NCBI GenBank assembly: GCA_019614645.1
Contig: JABWDB010000012.1
Location: 6,386,001-6,450,000 of the forward strand
Reading direction: 5' to 3'
DNA length: 64,000 nucleotides
Source of the DNA: Stratiolaelaps scimitus
Taxonomy: Eukaryota; Arthropoda; Arachnida; Mesostigmata; Laelapidae
The position numbers and the translations under genes were made by a program. Below are positions 48,661 to 60,399 of the stretch, in pieces (within the stretch, counting starts at the first letter, position 1; each line of letters starts with the position of its first letter). Under the pieces are notes generated by a model that worked only from the letters and a program-made list of their open reading frames with translations, had not been told where the DNA came from and did no database searches.

Positions 48661-50811
48661 CCGAGCGTCAAGTGCGGGCAACCCTAATTTACTTCTCATC
48701 GCCGGCGGAGAAGGATGTCCGAGGACCAACGGCTAGTCGTTCAGCTCATTGTCTGTTCTTCACCAGCGCGATTTCGCCGGACACCGCGACACAAGATATG
48801 GCTCGGGGAAGAGCAAGCGAGACGGGACACCCACCGTCGGGTCCACCACTGATGCTCTATGGCTGGTAACACTGGCTGGTCTGGTTCGTTCAAACACTAT
48901 ATGAACAGACGAAGGGCCAGTTCGCTTTTGCCTGCTACTGCGTGTGTAGCGTGTGATTGTGAGCGTGTGCGTGTATATATATATATATATATATTTGGGC
49001 GAATGACGGGCTGGGAGTGATGCAAGTCCCTCTTAGCCAGGGAACCATCCTATTCAGCTGAGGGCAGAGGAGACCGTCGGTCAAAGAAGTGTTGCCTGAC
49101 TTCGACGTCAGCCGGGTCAGGCCCAACAGGGTGTGCTCGTTTATTCTTCGCCGTAACGACGGTTACTTATCCAATCTCGAGACGCTCTCGGGGTCACCCA
49201 CAAGGGGTCCTGAAGGAGTCCCGCAGAATCCCGCTGAAATCCTTTCGAAGTAAGAGGCTATGAACGATCCGTTACATTCTCTCAGCAGGAGATACACGCA
49301 GATAATTGAGCAGTGAGCACTTTGGCCGTGGGCCGGATTCGGTGGTTTGTCGATACGCCCATATGAATCGGGTGGACACGAGGGCTAGAAGGAGAACCGA
49401 AACATAGTCAGTATTTCAACTGTTCCAAGACCTCCATCCCCTGCCGAGGACTGCCTGCTCAAAGTCCCGCATCTCGTTCGCCTGCTCACCCCCATTGGGA
49501 TGGACCATGGTCATTCCCTCATAGGGTCGACGAGTCCAATCGAAATTGCATTAAGTGCTTTCCACTCTGTCTTTAGTGGAACTCGCGTCCATAGTCCCAT
49601 TTGAAAAAGAAATCTCAATGAGCAGATCCGATCACGTGTTAAGATATATTAAGTCTGAGAAGTCGATTAACACCACCCAAGCCTCTTATACAACGAACCT
49701 GTATCCCTTGGTTTGTCAGCGAAATAGTTCGATAAACCAGTTAATAACATCACTGTTGCTAGACTTGACTTGTTAAACATATTCCTCCGTGGACGCGATC
49801 TTCCAAATCATCTGTTTAACGGCCTCTCCCGTTGAAAATTAATTTTCCATAGTTGATCCAGATTGCACAATGATTGTTCACGTTGATCACGTCTCGATAG
49901 CGAAAAACTGCACTTGTGTCATCATGGAAGACAGGCCTCTATCAATACATATGGCTGCCTGCTGAAGATCAATCCATCGTGGTACGCCTCGTTACCTAAC
50001 GTGAGGCATAGAGCTCCTTCGTTTTAGGCAGGGCCTCAAAAACAACCCTAGACAGGCTTGCGAACAGTGCAGTGTTTCGGAGCATCTTGAACGCTTACAA
50101 CAATAACATCTGTTGTGTTTCCTACAATTTCGTAATGGTTGTTTTCGTGGACGAGATCGTTCATTTAAAAAAACTCAGAAACGTTCAGATCTCACGGAGA
50201 AGCGCCCGGCAACATGCAACAGAAGTCTACAGCGGCTTCGGAGCGTTCTGCCGGCTGACCTCACCGGTTGATCAGCGAGCAGTTTCAACGTAGCAGTTCG
50301 TCGTACATAATTGACAATGAAAAGATGATCCTCTGCCCTCTGGGTTTATTTGTATGTGCCCCAAGAGAATCTTCCGAGAAGCCGGAGCGCTCCGTGACCT
50401 CTTTCGGTCAGAACACTTTCACCGGACATGATATACCACAGAAATGGACGTCCTTCTCCGGCTGGCCTCCCGGCGGGCCACGGTAAGTAGGCTTCTCGAA
50501 CTACACGGCCCAGTGCAACCGTTACGATGGTTATGTGATTTGATCAATAGTGCGATACCTACTCGCACACACATATTTGTCATTTGCTCGAACGAATCTT
50601 CACGGAAGCAAGGCTCACAACAATAGCTATAGTAGCCGCTCTCTTAATACACCAATAAATCTCTACCTTCACCTTTACTATCGTGCGTGTAATCCATCAG
50701 TGTATTGGCTGCTCAACGGTGTCCTAGCAACATTTAGCAGTATGAATAAATGATTTTGTGGTGGGAGGGCTGGGGGCAGCTTAAGTTAGTACCGGTTTCA
50801 AGTTTAGTGTT

Positions 50812-50940
50812 TCTGAAGCGGTGGCTACCGGACGTCTCGTTGCAAAACGACAGGAACCGCAGATTGTCGAGTTATCCCGCGACCTGGTGAGGGCATATGA
50901 ATAAACTTAAGAGCATTGTAAAATTTGCAGTTCCTTTCAT
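50812..50940 (+). repeat. SINE family A, copy 4
   Basis: Head with A-box-like GTGGCTACCGGACG at 50821 and B-box-like ATTGTCGAGTTATCCC at about 50863. It is followed by ATAAACTTAAGAGCATTGTA and TTGCAGTTCCTTTCAT. Head, body and tail are in the same order as the copy at 33462, with more divergence in the middle. Confidence 0.75.
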
Positions 50941-53428
50941 AATACAGTCAAGCCTTTACCCTTTACATAGTATAAAGATAAAGGTAATTGTTTATTGGTA
51001 TTGCTTATTTATAACTATACTTTTTGTTGTTCCTGATCAAGCGGGTGCTGAGCTGATATTAACTATCATCATATATACGAGTCCAACAGTGAACAATCGC
51101 CAACTGATGTCCCCAGGGCTGTCTGGATAGGTGCAACTTGGTTACAGTCCCGCGACACTTTGCATAACACCCTTTTGACAGCGTACGCTAGGAAACCTAA
51201 TAGCTTGAGGCATTCAGCAATACCGCTATGGAGAGGGCCAGCAGATAAATCATGAAAGATATCGCCCGAAGTACTGAGGCACTTGCGCGAATTCTTTGCG
51301 AACTTTCACCCAGTGAGCGCCTGTCTCATTGGCGAGGCGACTCTTACCCACGTATATCAAGAATATGTGCCCCACACTCTCGTTGTCACTGCTATTGCTG
51401 TTATTCGGCTTTCAACTCGCAGCTGTGCTGCAGCATGAAAACCTCGAGTAGGAAAACCTGCCCCCGACACATTTCCCCCCACTTTACAGTCGAGCCTATC
51501 GAAGCCGGGATAGCCTGAGCGGTGACGGCGCTCCGATCCGATCGGCGTTTTGTCGATCTTCTCGATCCGATAGCGTGCCGCCGTGATTCCCATCGACGGA
51601 ATCCTTACCACTCTCACCCAACAGCAAGAAGCCCCAAGCTGGCTGGCTATCGGGCGCACGCAGGCCTAAATGAGTTCATCCTATTTCGTGGGGGGGGACT
51701 TTCTTTCAAATTCTACCGCCATATCTTCTATTTCGGCACGTCTCAGATATTCCGCTAAGTCGCTTGCGTCTGAGCTTGATACCGAAGAGAACTATGTGTA
51801 AATCTCAGTCAAAACTAGTGTCAGCTAAAAAGCCAGAACAACATAGTCGTAACATAACGGACATCACAGTCGAAATCACGATTCTGACACTGCTCGTCTC
51901 GTTGAAAGTTTGTCCATGCCCAGCCAAAATATGATTCAGCTCTGCAGGTGGGTAAGCGAACAAGTTTATCTATTGCACAATACTGATCATGTCGTGTGAA
52001 GCAGCCAGACCCGGCGTCACTACTTGGCTTGCGTCACCCGGATCCAAGCATCGTCTCGCGGGCCCCTTTGAACACTGGACAACGGCGGTCCACGGCGGCG
52101 CCACTCCCCCAAAACATCGGAGTCGCCGGCGACAGATGACGATTCGCCGAGTGACTCTACGACGTCCTCGATTCCCGCGGCCGGCTCGATCTGCCCCGCT
52201 GGTCGCAAGCAGCATCTGAATAAATCGTCCGCTCCTCTCGTTCGCCATCGCGGACCAGCTGACGCCACCCGGGCCACAGTTTGTGTCTATTGACGCCGCG
52301 AGTATCCGGATGCGTTCAGGCGTCCGGATAGCTACCGCGCGACGACTGGCGGTTTCGAAAACGACGGTTTTAGCCAGCCTCTTTCACAGAAGTCCCCGGA
52401 CTCGGCCAGCCCCGATCTGAATGAAGAGGCGGGGAACAGCCATCTCTTACGACGTCAATCGAACTGTATCTGTTTTGCTCAATTCGAGCAACGCGGGCCG
52501 CGTATCGGCGACGCTCGCCGATGTGTCTGCCTGCATCGCTATGTATACATGTTTGTGCGTCTCTGTCGAACTGCTCACATGTGCTGTATAGCAAACCCTT
52601 CAATATGTAACGGGAGTAGGCAGAGGCGACGTACTCAGGCGATATATTGTTTGCCACCAGAGGGGGATCTCGAGGTGCATCTGCATATCGAGAAAATGGG
52701 ACGAGCAATATTCCAATTGATTACGTCGGCAGAATCTAGTTAGATCTGATTGATTCAGGGCTGGCTAGCCAGATCGAAATGGCCGGCATGCCCGAATTCG
52801 AAGAGATCAGTGCTAGTTACGTTTGCTCCGTGGATCGTCATAGAGAATTTCAATCTCACACATACGTGCACACAAACGTGCGCGAGCACTGTGAGATATC
52901 CAGGCGATATTACCAGACGAATTGTACTATGTCAGCGTCGAGTGGCGCTTGATTGACGCATGTCAGCAGACTATCAAACTAGAACTGTCGACGACATGCA
53001 CATATGTGTGCGGCTCGATTTTTTTATTGCCCCTGAAAAGCGTGCGCAAGCAGGCACAAACTCGAGTTCTCGGCTACAGGCCGATCCGACCACAGGCATA
53101 GCTCGCCATTGTATTATATTAGATATGACTGATAGGGCAACACCACTCGCTCGAGGATACTTCCGTCGAGCGTGGCGCAATGCATAGTTGGCCGGCCGCG
53201 CACCTCACTATTGTAGAGGATTTAGATTTGATTCAAACGCATGTGTTACCTGAAAATATAAATCTTTAAGTGTCTGCTGATCGCCGTCTAGGTAAGCAAA
53301 AAAAACAACTGAAAAGCGAGCGAGGGAAGGCGAACTATTTGCTAAAATAATCATAGTTATTCTGCTGGTATTCTCTTTCGACACATTGTCTACACACTGA
53401 TATATAATTGTGGATAGCGTCATGCAAT
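50941..53428. other. Intergenic stretch, no supported gene
   Basis: Short open frames on both strands (51252-51518 +, 51357-51659 -, 52020-52277 -) have plausible composition, but none joins another through phase-compatible splice sites. An alternative last exon of the 53.4-54.7 kb gene could end here: on the - strand GCTTACCTAG at about 53298 is a strong acceptor, followed by a short frame, and AATAAA is at 53023-53028 (-). Confidence 0.3.
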
Positions 53429-53434
53429 TTTATT
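53429..53434 (-). promoter_or_regulatory. Poly(A) signal for the 53.4-54.7 kb gene
   Basis: AATAAA on the - strand starts 9 nt after the TAA stop at 53446-53444. A second AATAAA overlaps the last coding codons at 53450-53455. Together they favour the transcript ending here instead of splicing on. Confidence 0.4.
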
Positions 53435-53443
53435 TTAATTATT

Positions 53444-54717
53444 TTACCTTTTATTTTTAACGTCAACCTCTTGTCCCGCTTGTCGGGCTTCACTCACCGT
53501 ACTCCACCTTCGCTGATGCTCGTCCAATGCTCCCAGCTCTTTGAACTCTTCGTCTTCTGATCTAACGTCGGCTACCTCTTCTGCTAAATATGAATGAAAT
53601 GTTTACCTGTGCATAGGTACTGCAACCGCATGCGGCGCCCACGGCGCCCATAACGACACTGTGGAAAAGACTGGGACAGAGTCAACAAGCCAAGGAGATA
53701 CAGAAATAAAAGCAGAAACATACGTAGAGAAGGAAGAGAGACAGAAAGATGGACAGATGAGGGATACAGCCTGCACATCAATTCCGGAGGTGCACACGAC
53801 AACCATGAGAACGAGGAAAAACACTTCTGTTCCGTGGAAGACGGGAGGGGGCCTTGGGATAATGTGTGAGCAGATCTCAGCAGATGCAATGCACCTTTTG
53901 ATGACCTTTGTTTTTAATTCTCTTGTAGGGGCATAGCACAGGACATCGGCGAGGGAGCCAATCCTTCGGGCGTCGCAAAGCGGCTCCGCCCGGGGAGCTG
54001 CGGATCGCTGACGGAACGTGCGGTTCATTGAATGTGAGGATCTTTAATTCATCCGAATGACAAACGCAACGAAGGCAGCGCTGTGTTCATACAGAAGCGC
54101 CGCGTAGTGTAAGAATACAGCAGAACGGCAGGACAGCAGGACTCCTCTCGCCTCGGGCCGGCATGTTGGGGGTCAAGTGTCCAGGGAAAGGCCAAACAAA
54201 AGGGGGAACAACGAGTACGAGTGAATCGCCGAGGGAGTGCGTGAATGATTGAAGATGTACCTCGAGTTTGAGAGAGTCCATGCTTGGGTCACAGTAGTCC
54301 GTGAGATCGCCCCCATCAATCGGGCGTTCAGTTTCACCTGTGGCCGAGCCTGCTTCGGCCAGCGATTTCACTGGCTTGTCGGGAGGAATAATAAAGGCTA
54401 GACGGGAAAACAGAGAGAGAGGACGGATGGGTGGAGCGTAAAAAGCGGAGGACACGACTCAATGCTAGAGACGAAGTCGTCCTCCATGGGGAGGACGGCT
54501 AACGGAGGGAAATACCTGTCGCCGATGTGGGGAAATCTGACGAAAGCGGAGGACCACCGACTCCACTGATATTTGTGGCCGTTTGCGAATATAAGAGGAC
54601 AAAGGTCCAGTGATATCCCAACGAGTATCGCGTTGTGTACGTAAGAGCGCATGGATTTGAAGGACCCAGTTTGGGAATGAGCTTGGAAAGACTCAACAAA
54701 GGATTTTTGTAATGTAG
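53444..54717 (-). CDS. Unknown multi-exon gene, 3' portion (five short exons)
   Basis: Exons on the - strand are (1) open from 54717 to 54516, (2) 54397-54261, (3) 54007-53906, (4) 53658-53607 and (5) 53583-53444 with TAA. Exon 1 ends ACAG|GTATTT in phase 1. Exon 2 opens at TTTTCCCGTCTAG|CC, needs exactly phase 1, reads IIPPDKPVKSLAEAGSATGE and ends CTCGAG|GTACAT in phase 0. Exon 3 reads DARRIGSLADVLCYAPTREL, phase 0 to 0. Exon 4 is 52 nt behind a long pyrimidine tract, phase 0 to 1. Exon 5 (EEVADVRSEDEEFKELGALD, acidic) needs phase 1. All phases agree, the main evidence that the gene is real. Exon 3's donor (AAG|GTCATC) is weak, and only 23 nt separate exons 4 and 5. A donor ACG|GTGAGT inside exon 5 would allow another ending. 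No start codon is seen, so 5' exons are missing. No family is recognised. Confidence 0.4.
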
Positions 54718-57700
54718 TCACTACACCGGAATGACTGGTGTGCTTTCTTGTTTGTACTTAAACCTATTAAAATGTTTGTTGTCAGTGTTTATTTGTGTTG
54801 TTGAAACTACAACTCTGTACACTATCCTGAAAAGTTTATAGACTCCTATACACAAACGTTTTCTTCGCTGATTCACTTTATATCTTGGTTTGAAATACAC
54901 ATTACTATCCAAAATGTGCATCGTATCTGCAGAAAATGAACCACAGTAAAAGAAGGTTAGTTTCGAAAGAAGCGAATTTTGGTTTGTCTTGAAAAGGGCT
55001 ACATAACGTCAACAACAGCCTGGATATTTTTCCGTGAGATTATACACATTATATACACTCAACTAGGCTAACGGCACTGTGCTTTTTCATGATATAAGGA
55101 CCCCAGAGAAGCGCATGCATAGAAGTAGAGCCTAGGGTCCACCTAAACAATGTGAAGGTCCTGTGTCGAAGGTGAAAGGATATTAGAGACACTCGAAAAA
55201 ACAATGGGTTAGCTGATTGGCCGGCTTCTGCGCAGAGCCTCTTTCGTCCTCAGTGTTCAGAGGGAGCGGCCAACGGCGCGGAACCAACTCGTCAAGGACG
55301 AAACTAAAGGGCAGCGCCCAAAGACGACGTAACGGTGCCCCAGACCATAGCAGTGGATATGAGCTGACACATCACCAGTGCATAACAGCTGTGTAAGATA
55401 TGTTATAGCTTTCGCGTGGCAGCGAACGCAAGACAAGGGAATTCATTGACCTTCCGAATGGTTGACGCGCGTTGAAGTCTGACTCACGGTAAAGCAGGAC
55501 AGGCTGCTCACTCAGGCTGTAGTTGTTGCCAATGCGAACAAAATTGGGAGCTATGCTAACCAAGTATCGGAATATCGAGAGACATGGTTGTTCGGAGCTC
55601 CAGACGACAACAACAACAACGACAACATCAACATGAAAGCATAATGGTTGTACACTCCACGTTTCGAAAATGTCGAGAAGGACAGGACAACGAAGGCGTC
55701 CGGGCCGGCGACATGCTCCATATTGTCGATCGTTTTGACAGTTTCTGTCTACCGCCGCGAAACGTTACGTATTTCTTTTGCGACTCCGGCGGCTGGTGGC
55801 TCAGGAGTGACCTAAATTGCCGAAGGGCAAGGATTTTCCGGAGGATCTACGTTCACCTTTTCATCAGGAGGGGCGTCGCATCAACGCGACATGGAGGCGC
55901 GCAGTGAACGACCGATAGTCAAATAATCACAAGTTGGTCACAAAAAGAAATAATACTAATGTGATTTGTACCATGTGCACGCAGCTTCTAATAGGCTCTC
56001 ATGTTGGTATGCCCTATCCAAGGTAGGCTAACTCGTTAGAATATTCAACAGCTGAGTTGTTCGCGTACTGTATCCTGTCTACTGGCCTGAAATTAATTAT
56101 ATATATTATAAATGGGTCCATGAAAATTAGACGAGGCGTGAGGTAAACTCATGTCACAATATCTCCTACAACTGTTAAGCAATAAAGGCAAGAACAAAAT
56201 GGTGTCTCGTGACTGAGCCTCTCATTGCCAAAGGGTAAAACTGACGATGGACTCTTACCACTGTGATTAATATGTGTGTCATGGTGCGGCGTCCTTTAGG
56301 GTCGGCAGGCCTTCGCCAAGCCTTCGCTTCACCATTGTTATTGGTTACCGTTAACAGCATTGCTGGCCGAGTCGGTAGCGGCGTCCCGAAGCTTCTAGCA
56401 AGAACGAAAGTATCTCGCTGAAGGCTGCTCTCGCAGCAGGACCCGGCGGCCAGCGAACGCCTCTATGGTTACAATCGTTTGCTGCACAATGGTCTCGCCT
56501 GTCCCCGTCGGACGCGCTCAGTTCGTTCAGGGCAAACACACATAGAGAATTCTATGAGTTGCATGACTAGGAGCTGAGCTGCAAATCGGCCTTCACAACG
56601 CCAAATCTGATGTAGATGCGAAGAATCCGCGGAATGGTACCCAGCATCAGCCGAGAAGAAACGGAACGCTGAGTGATGCCGCTGCGAAGCAACGCCGCAA
56701 TGGAAATGAGCTGAAGGTCATCGTCGAAGTGGGTCAGGTTCAAATCACCCTTTATTTCTCCCTCTTTCTCCCTCTACTCCTCCGTATTTTCGTTGTGGTG
56801 CCTATGGAGACGGCGATCACCGTCCCTCCAAGCCTAGACCACCTCTCTAGCCATGACTCAACGTCGTAGTCAACGCCTCAACGCGATTGGAACCGACGAC
56901 CGCTTCGCGACCCGGTGGCGTTCTTCGCAGTGGGCGTCTTGGCCAACAAAGCCAGCAGGGTCGAAGGAGGAGGCCGGGGGACCGGCTAGCGCAGACCACT
57001 GCTAGACGGACGAGTTCGTGGTCCGCTCCCGGACGCTCCACAACTACTCTAACCCCGACAGCCTTTTGGAGGAAGGGGGAGGAAGACCGCCGTTCTCTGC
57101 AAAAACTGCACCACTTGGTCAATTTTTAGCTCTCTTTACTCTGCCGGATAAGGTTACAGCGAAGCAGCGACGTCACGAATGTTGAAAGCCAGATAACGCG
57201 CAGAGCAGCAGGCCTGGCATAGTTGGCCATGGCTCACAGCCAGCCTGCATGGTATGCTCTGTCCTAGCCGGCCTCGCGTGTGTGTGTGTGTGTGTGTGTT
57301 ATCAACCCCGTCACCGCTAACTCCAAGGTTGGTAAGAGGGCGGAGGACACGGCACGCCCCGCACCCCCCGGGAAGCCACGAGCTGTGTAGGAAAATGGCG
57401 AAGCAGAAGGCAAGGGGTATAGGCAGGAAGCGAGACAGAGAGAGAGAGAGACAGGAGAGACGGGAGATGGGTGATGGAACGAGGAACTGAAAGGACGAAC
57501 GCAGAGGAACGTACAGCGAGGGCGGGACAGCCAGCCAGCCAGCGTCGGTGCGTGTGTGTGTGTGCGCGGTTCGCGCGTGGAAGCGATCGAAAAGGTACGG
57601 CTGGCTGGAAGAATGCTCCGAGGCCGAACAGTGAAGAGCTGCCGGGGAGACCTGAAGCCACTGCAGCAAAAAGCAGTGGCAAGCGGCCGCAGCGTTTGCG

Positions 57701-58535
57701 GTGGTGGCTAAGAGTCTATAGAGCACAGGCGGGCACTGTGGTAGTTGTAGTGATACTGGGCCGCACTCTCTATGGCCTCTCTCGATCTTTCTCGTCCCCT
57801 CTCTTTTGGTAGCCCATTGTGGCGGCCAAAGCGAGCTACCCTATGACGGTAGGGTGAGGGACCGGTGGTGAACGATGCTGAAGTGGCTGGGCTGCTACAC
57901 GACGCGCGCCGGAGCCGCGGCCGCTGCTGCTGCTGCCGATTGCAGATGAAGCCAAAGGCCAGCCAATCCATAGCAGCTCTGCAGTGCACAGCCACCGCAC
58001 ATTACAGCGGTAATGACGAAAAGGCCGAGCTCTTAGGGAATACCCCGCAGACCACGAGCTGGCAACCGAATTGGAGCGGTTGAATTGGGGTGTCCGCTTT
58101 TTCCTCAGTCGATGGCCACACATCCCTACAAAACGAACACCCGCACGTGCCCATATATGCTGTAGTGATAGAGGGGCACGCATAGACCAAAACAGGAACA
58201 ACAACACATTGCCGTCGAGTACAATAGACGTACGCGGGACAGGGGCGCAACGATAGGAAATTGAATACTAATGATATGGCTGCTACGAACCATGGCAGGC
58301 CGAGGGGTGAAGCTTAGTGGAGGGAGTAACAATGCGGAGGCTGTTTCTTTCAGGGTTGATTTTAGGGGGAAATAACGGGGGCTTGGAGGGGGAGAGGTTT
58401 GCAATACAATGGGGTGAATCCGTTGCTAGCGTAGAGAGCAACGACGAACGACGCTCTGATAGGATGCTGGAAGCTTAACGTATACTATGTAGAATCGCGC
58501 AATGCGATGCGACAATGAAATATAAAGGGTGAATT
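54718..58535. other. Intergenic stretch, no secure gene
   Basis: The 5' part of the unknown - strand gene may extend into this stretch; an open - frame at 54721-54921 follows a fair acceptor (TTTTCTGCAG) but is not linked by phase. At 55644-55907 a + frame reads naturally, with a Cys/Trp-rich patch (NVTYFFCDSGGWWLR), without splice support. Around 57.1-57.8 kb the sequence is GC-rich with (GT)n arrays. Confidence 0.35.
57278..57300. repeat. (GT)n microsatellite
   Basis: About eleven GT units. Confidence 0.9.
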
Positions 58536-58672
58536 ATGGTTTTATGAAAGGAACTGCAATTTTTGAGTTTTCGTTTAAGTTCTCTTATATGTCCTTAAAC
58601 CATGTGGCGGGACTCGAACCAGCGGCCTTCGGCCTTTTCTAGACGGAGACCACTTAGCCACCAGGCGTCCGC
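58536..58672 (-). repeat. SINE family A, copy 5 (best preserved head)
   Basis: On the - strand the head reads GCGGACGCCTGGTGGCTAAG, with A box TGGCTAAGTGG and B box GGTTCGAGTCCC, both matching the pol III consensus. Then follow CACATGGTTTAAGGACATAT, AAGAGAACTTAAACG and TTGCAGTTCCTTTCATAAAA. The head could be mistaken for a tRNA gene of Ser/Leu type by a lenient search, but the fixed downstream body shared with five other loci identifies a SINE. It lies 53 bp from a family C element. Confidence 0.9.
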
Positions 58673-58724
58673 GCTGAGAAGCGCTTAGATAATACTGATG
58701 TTTTCTGTTAGACGTTGTCAGACA

Positions 58725-58838
58725 GTCCCGGTCAGTGCTCCAATCAAAATCGGTTCTGGGTTTAGTCAGTAAGCGTCTGACACTACCAGGCAAATACCTT
58801 AGTTGTGAACCCTGGTGTCCATGCAGGATTTACCTTTT
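58725..58838 (+). repeat. Dispersed repeat family C, copy 2
   Basis: Partner of 8268-8381. GACACTACCAGG and CCTGGTGTC again can pair, enclosing a loop whose sequence differs from copy 1. Similarity stops abruptly at both ends in both copies. Confidence 0.8.
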
Positions 58839-59512
58839 ATTTAGCGTTTACACCGTACTCTTATGGTACCAAGAGATTTGGATCGGAGTATCTTAATGCC
58901 GAACAGGGGAACGCACTGAACAGCCCGGAACAGCGTTAGGAGCTGGAGGAAACCTTAGACTAAAGTAAAATTTTGCAGACCCTCAAGAATCGGTCGACAA
59001 AATGTGGCCTTCCTCGGAACGTCGAAAGAACTGCGTTTTAAGCGATTCGATTAAATGTCATCCCTCCTCATTTTGCTCGTAGCCGGACCAAAACACGTAT
59101 GCTTAATTATACATTAGATTTGCATAATTACAGCCGACAAAAACTCGTCTAACAGATTCCGTTACTAATGAATACGAGACATAGGTAAGGATGAGTCACT
59201 ACCTCTGTCAGGTTTAGGCCTAAGGTGATTGATAGTGATGGCCATGAATCATAATGAGTTTTGCTATGTATAAGCCAAACATGTGTTGGTGATTAATAAG
59301 CTGCCAATGTTTCTTGGCTTATTGGCGTTCCGGCTTAGCTCAATGGGCATGGCAGCTTAAAGTCACTGCTGACGTTTGGTCAGAACACTCAAATATTGAG
59401 CAGGAATCAGCCTTTCTGCGTGAGGACTTCCCCGTCTGCGCACGTTCATGGTAATTCTTTGGTGAATGGTGGCGGTGCGCTCTGGATCTATCACCTCTAA
59501 TAAGAGTGTGAA
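58839..59512. other. Intergenic stretch, nothing recognised
   Basis: Mixed composition, with no frame, repeat or motif that I can support. Confidence 0.4.
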
Positions 59513-59710
59513 CTAGTTGGCTTTCTGACCCGTGGAAGTATGTCCGTATCTGCTAATGTAAGTAATAACGGTTAGGATATTGATGATTTCAAACACGATC
59601 CAAACGAGGAAACCCAAACTTGTCCGGGACTTCCAGAGTCTACCTAGGCGAACGTAGGGCTCTGTCAAGCATGCTGTGTATTGAGCTTCGCGGGACCCCG
59701 ACGGGAACAA
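59513..59710 (-). CDS. Candidate terminal exon of an unknown membrane protein
   Basis: On the - strand an open frame reads ...YVRLGRLWKSRTS, then a hydrophobic segment LGFLVWIVFEIINILTVITY, then a short polar tail ending GQKAN and TAG at 59513. A ~20-residue hydrophobic stretch flanked by basic residues fits a transmembrane helix with a cytoplasmic end. Candidate acceptors upstream (CTTGACAG, CTAGGTAG) have poor pyrimidine tracts, so the exon start is not fixed. It could be the 3' end of a gene that includes the segments at 60259-60339 and 60739. No family is assigned. Confidence 0.3.
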   Translation of the reverse strand: MFPSGSREAQYTACLTEPYVRLGRLWKSRTSLGFLVWIVFEIINILTVITYISRYGHTSTGQKAN

Positions 59711-60258
59711 GCGTACGTTACAATAAACTCATCATCGCCACGACTCAATCATCTACTTAGCTTATGCAACCATAGTAACAAATGAGTACAAAAAATTATG
59801 ACAAAAAAGTCCCTGCTGTTGGCAATACATGCATCTCCTTCTGAGCGGATGCAAGATGCCATCCGATCCTCTACTTATGCAGCCTGTTTCACAGGCTCCC
59901 CTTGTAAACACGAAATATTAAACTTCAATGTGGTCCTTCGATGCTATTCGGCATTATATGTCAGTGCGCTCTCTCCATCAAACTGTTTCAACTTTTCCAT
60001 CGGCGCTGTCTCAAGCGCCCCCGAGAACGCCATCGAATGCAAACACTCAGTGTGCGCCTTCGCGCTGAGGGCCTCTCAGCCGCAGGAACTTCGTTCAACC
60101 CCCGCCTGCACGCATCAACAACGACGCGGATGCCTCAAGACTACCTTTCGGAAGAGCCCCATGGAGAATAGCCGGCACGAAGCGGGACGCCTTGTGGCCC
60201 TTCTCTCCACCTCATACTTTGAGTCGTTACCGTTATCAGGAGTTGGTGAGAGACTCAC

Positions 60259-60339
60259 GCTTGCGATGGACCACTGCACTGGTACTGGCTGAACGGTCAC
60301 CGGTACGGCGGCTATGGAGTTGCCGTTCACAAGCGCGTC
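60259..60339 (-). CDS. Candidate internal exon, 27 codons
   Basis: On the - strand GCCCTTGTCCCGGATTGCGT followed by TAG forms a fair acceptor at 60340. The frame opens immediately after that TAG and reads DALVNGNSIAAVPVTVQPVP plus seven residues. It closes at AGC|GTGAGTCTC, a consensus donor, in phase 0. It lies between the candidate membrane exon at 59.5 kb and another good acceptor (branch-like CACTAAC, then TTCTGCTCAG) at 60740 on the same strand. Linkage to either is unproven. Confidence 0.3.
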
Positions 60340-60399
60340 CTAACGCAATCCGGGACAAGGGCAGTTTGAAGATCCCGTTGTTTCAAAAAGTCATCAGAT

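Larger units (their letters stand above)
42141..50811. other. GC-rich to mixed stretch, no supported gene
   Basis: Triplet runs, CT tracts and G-runs dominate up to about 49 kb, with overlapping open frames on both strands. From 49.5 to 50.5 kb the composition returns to normal and short frames look like decayed coding DNA, such as TMIVHVDHVSIAKN at about 49869 and FVMVVFVDEIVHLKKL at about 50129. A good donor (CCACG|GTAAGTAGG) lies at 50481, with no exon that I can defend. Confidence 0.35.

Noticed and set aside
53607..53721. Secreted peptide starting MFLLLFLYLLGLLTLSQS on the - strand
   Set aside because: The leucine-rich stretch is the pyrimidine tract of the acceptor at 53658; a signal peptide is a frequent artefact of reading CT-rich DNA.
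55644..55907. Sushi-like or Cys/Trp-rich extracellular domain
   Set aside because: Only two or three of the expected cysteines, no signal peptide and no splice support.
58600..58672. tRNA gene on the - strand (good A and B boxes)
   Set aside because: The same head is followed by the fixed SINE A body and tail found at other loci, so it is a SINE promoter and not a tRNA gene.
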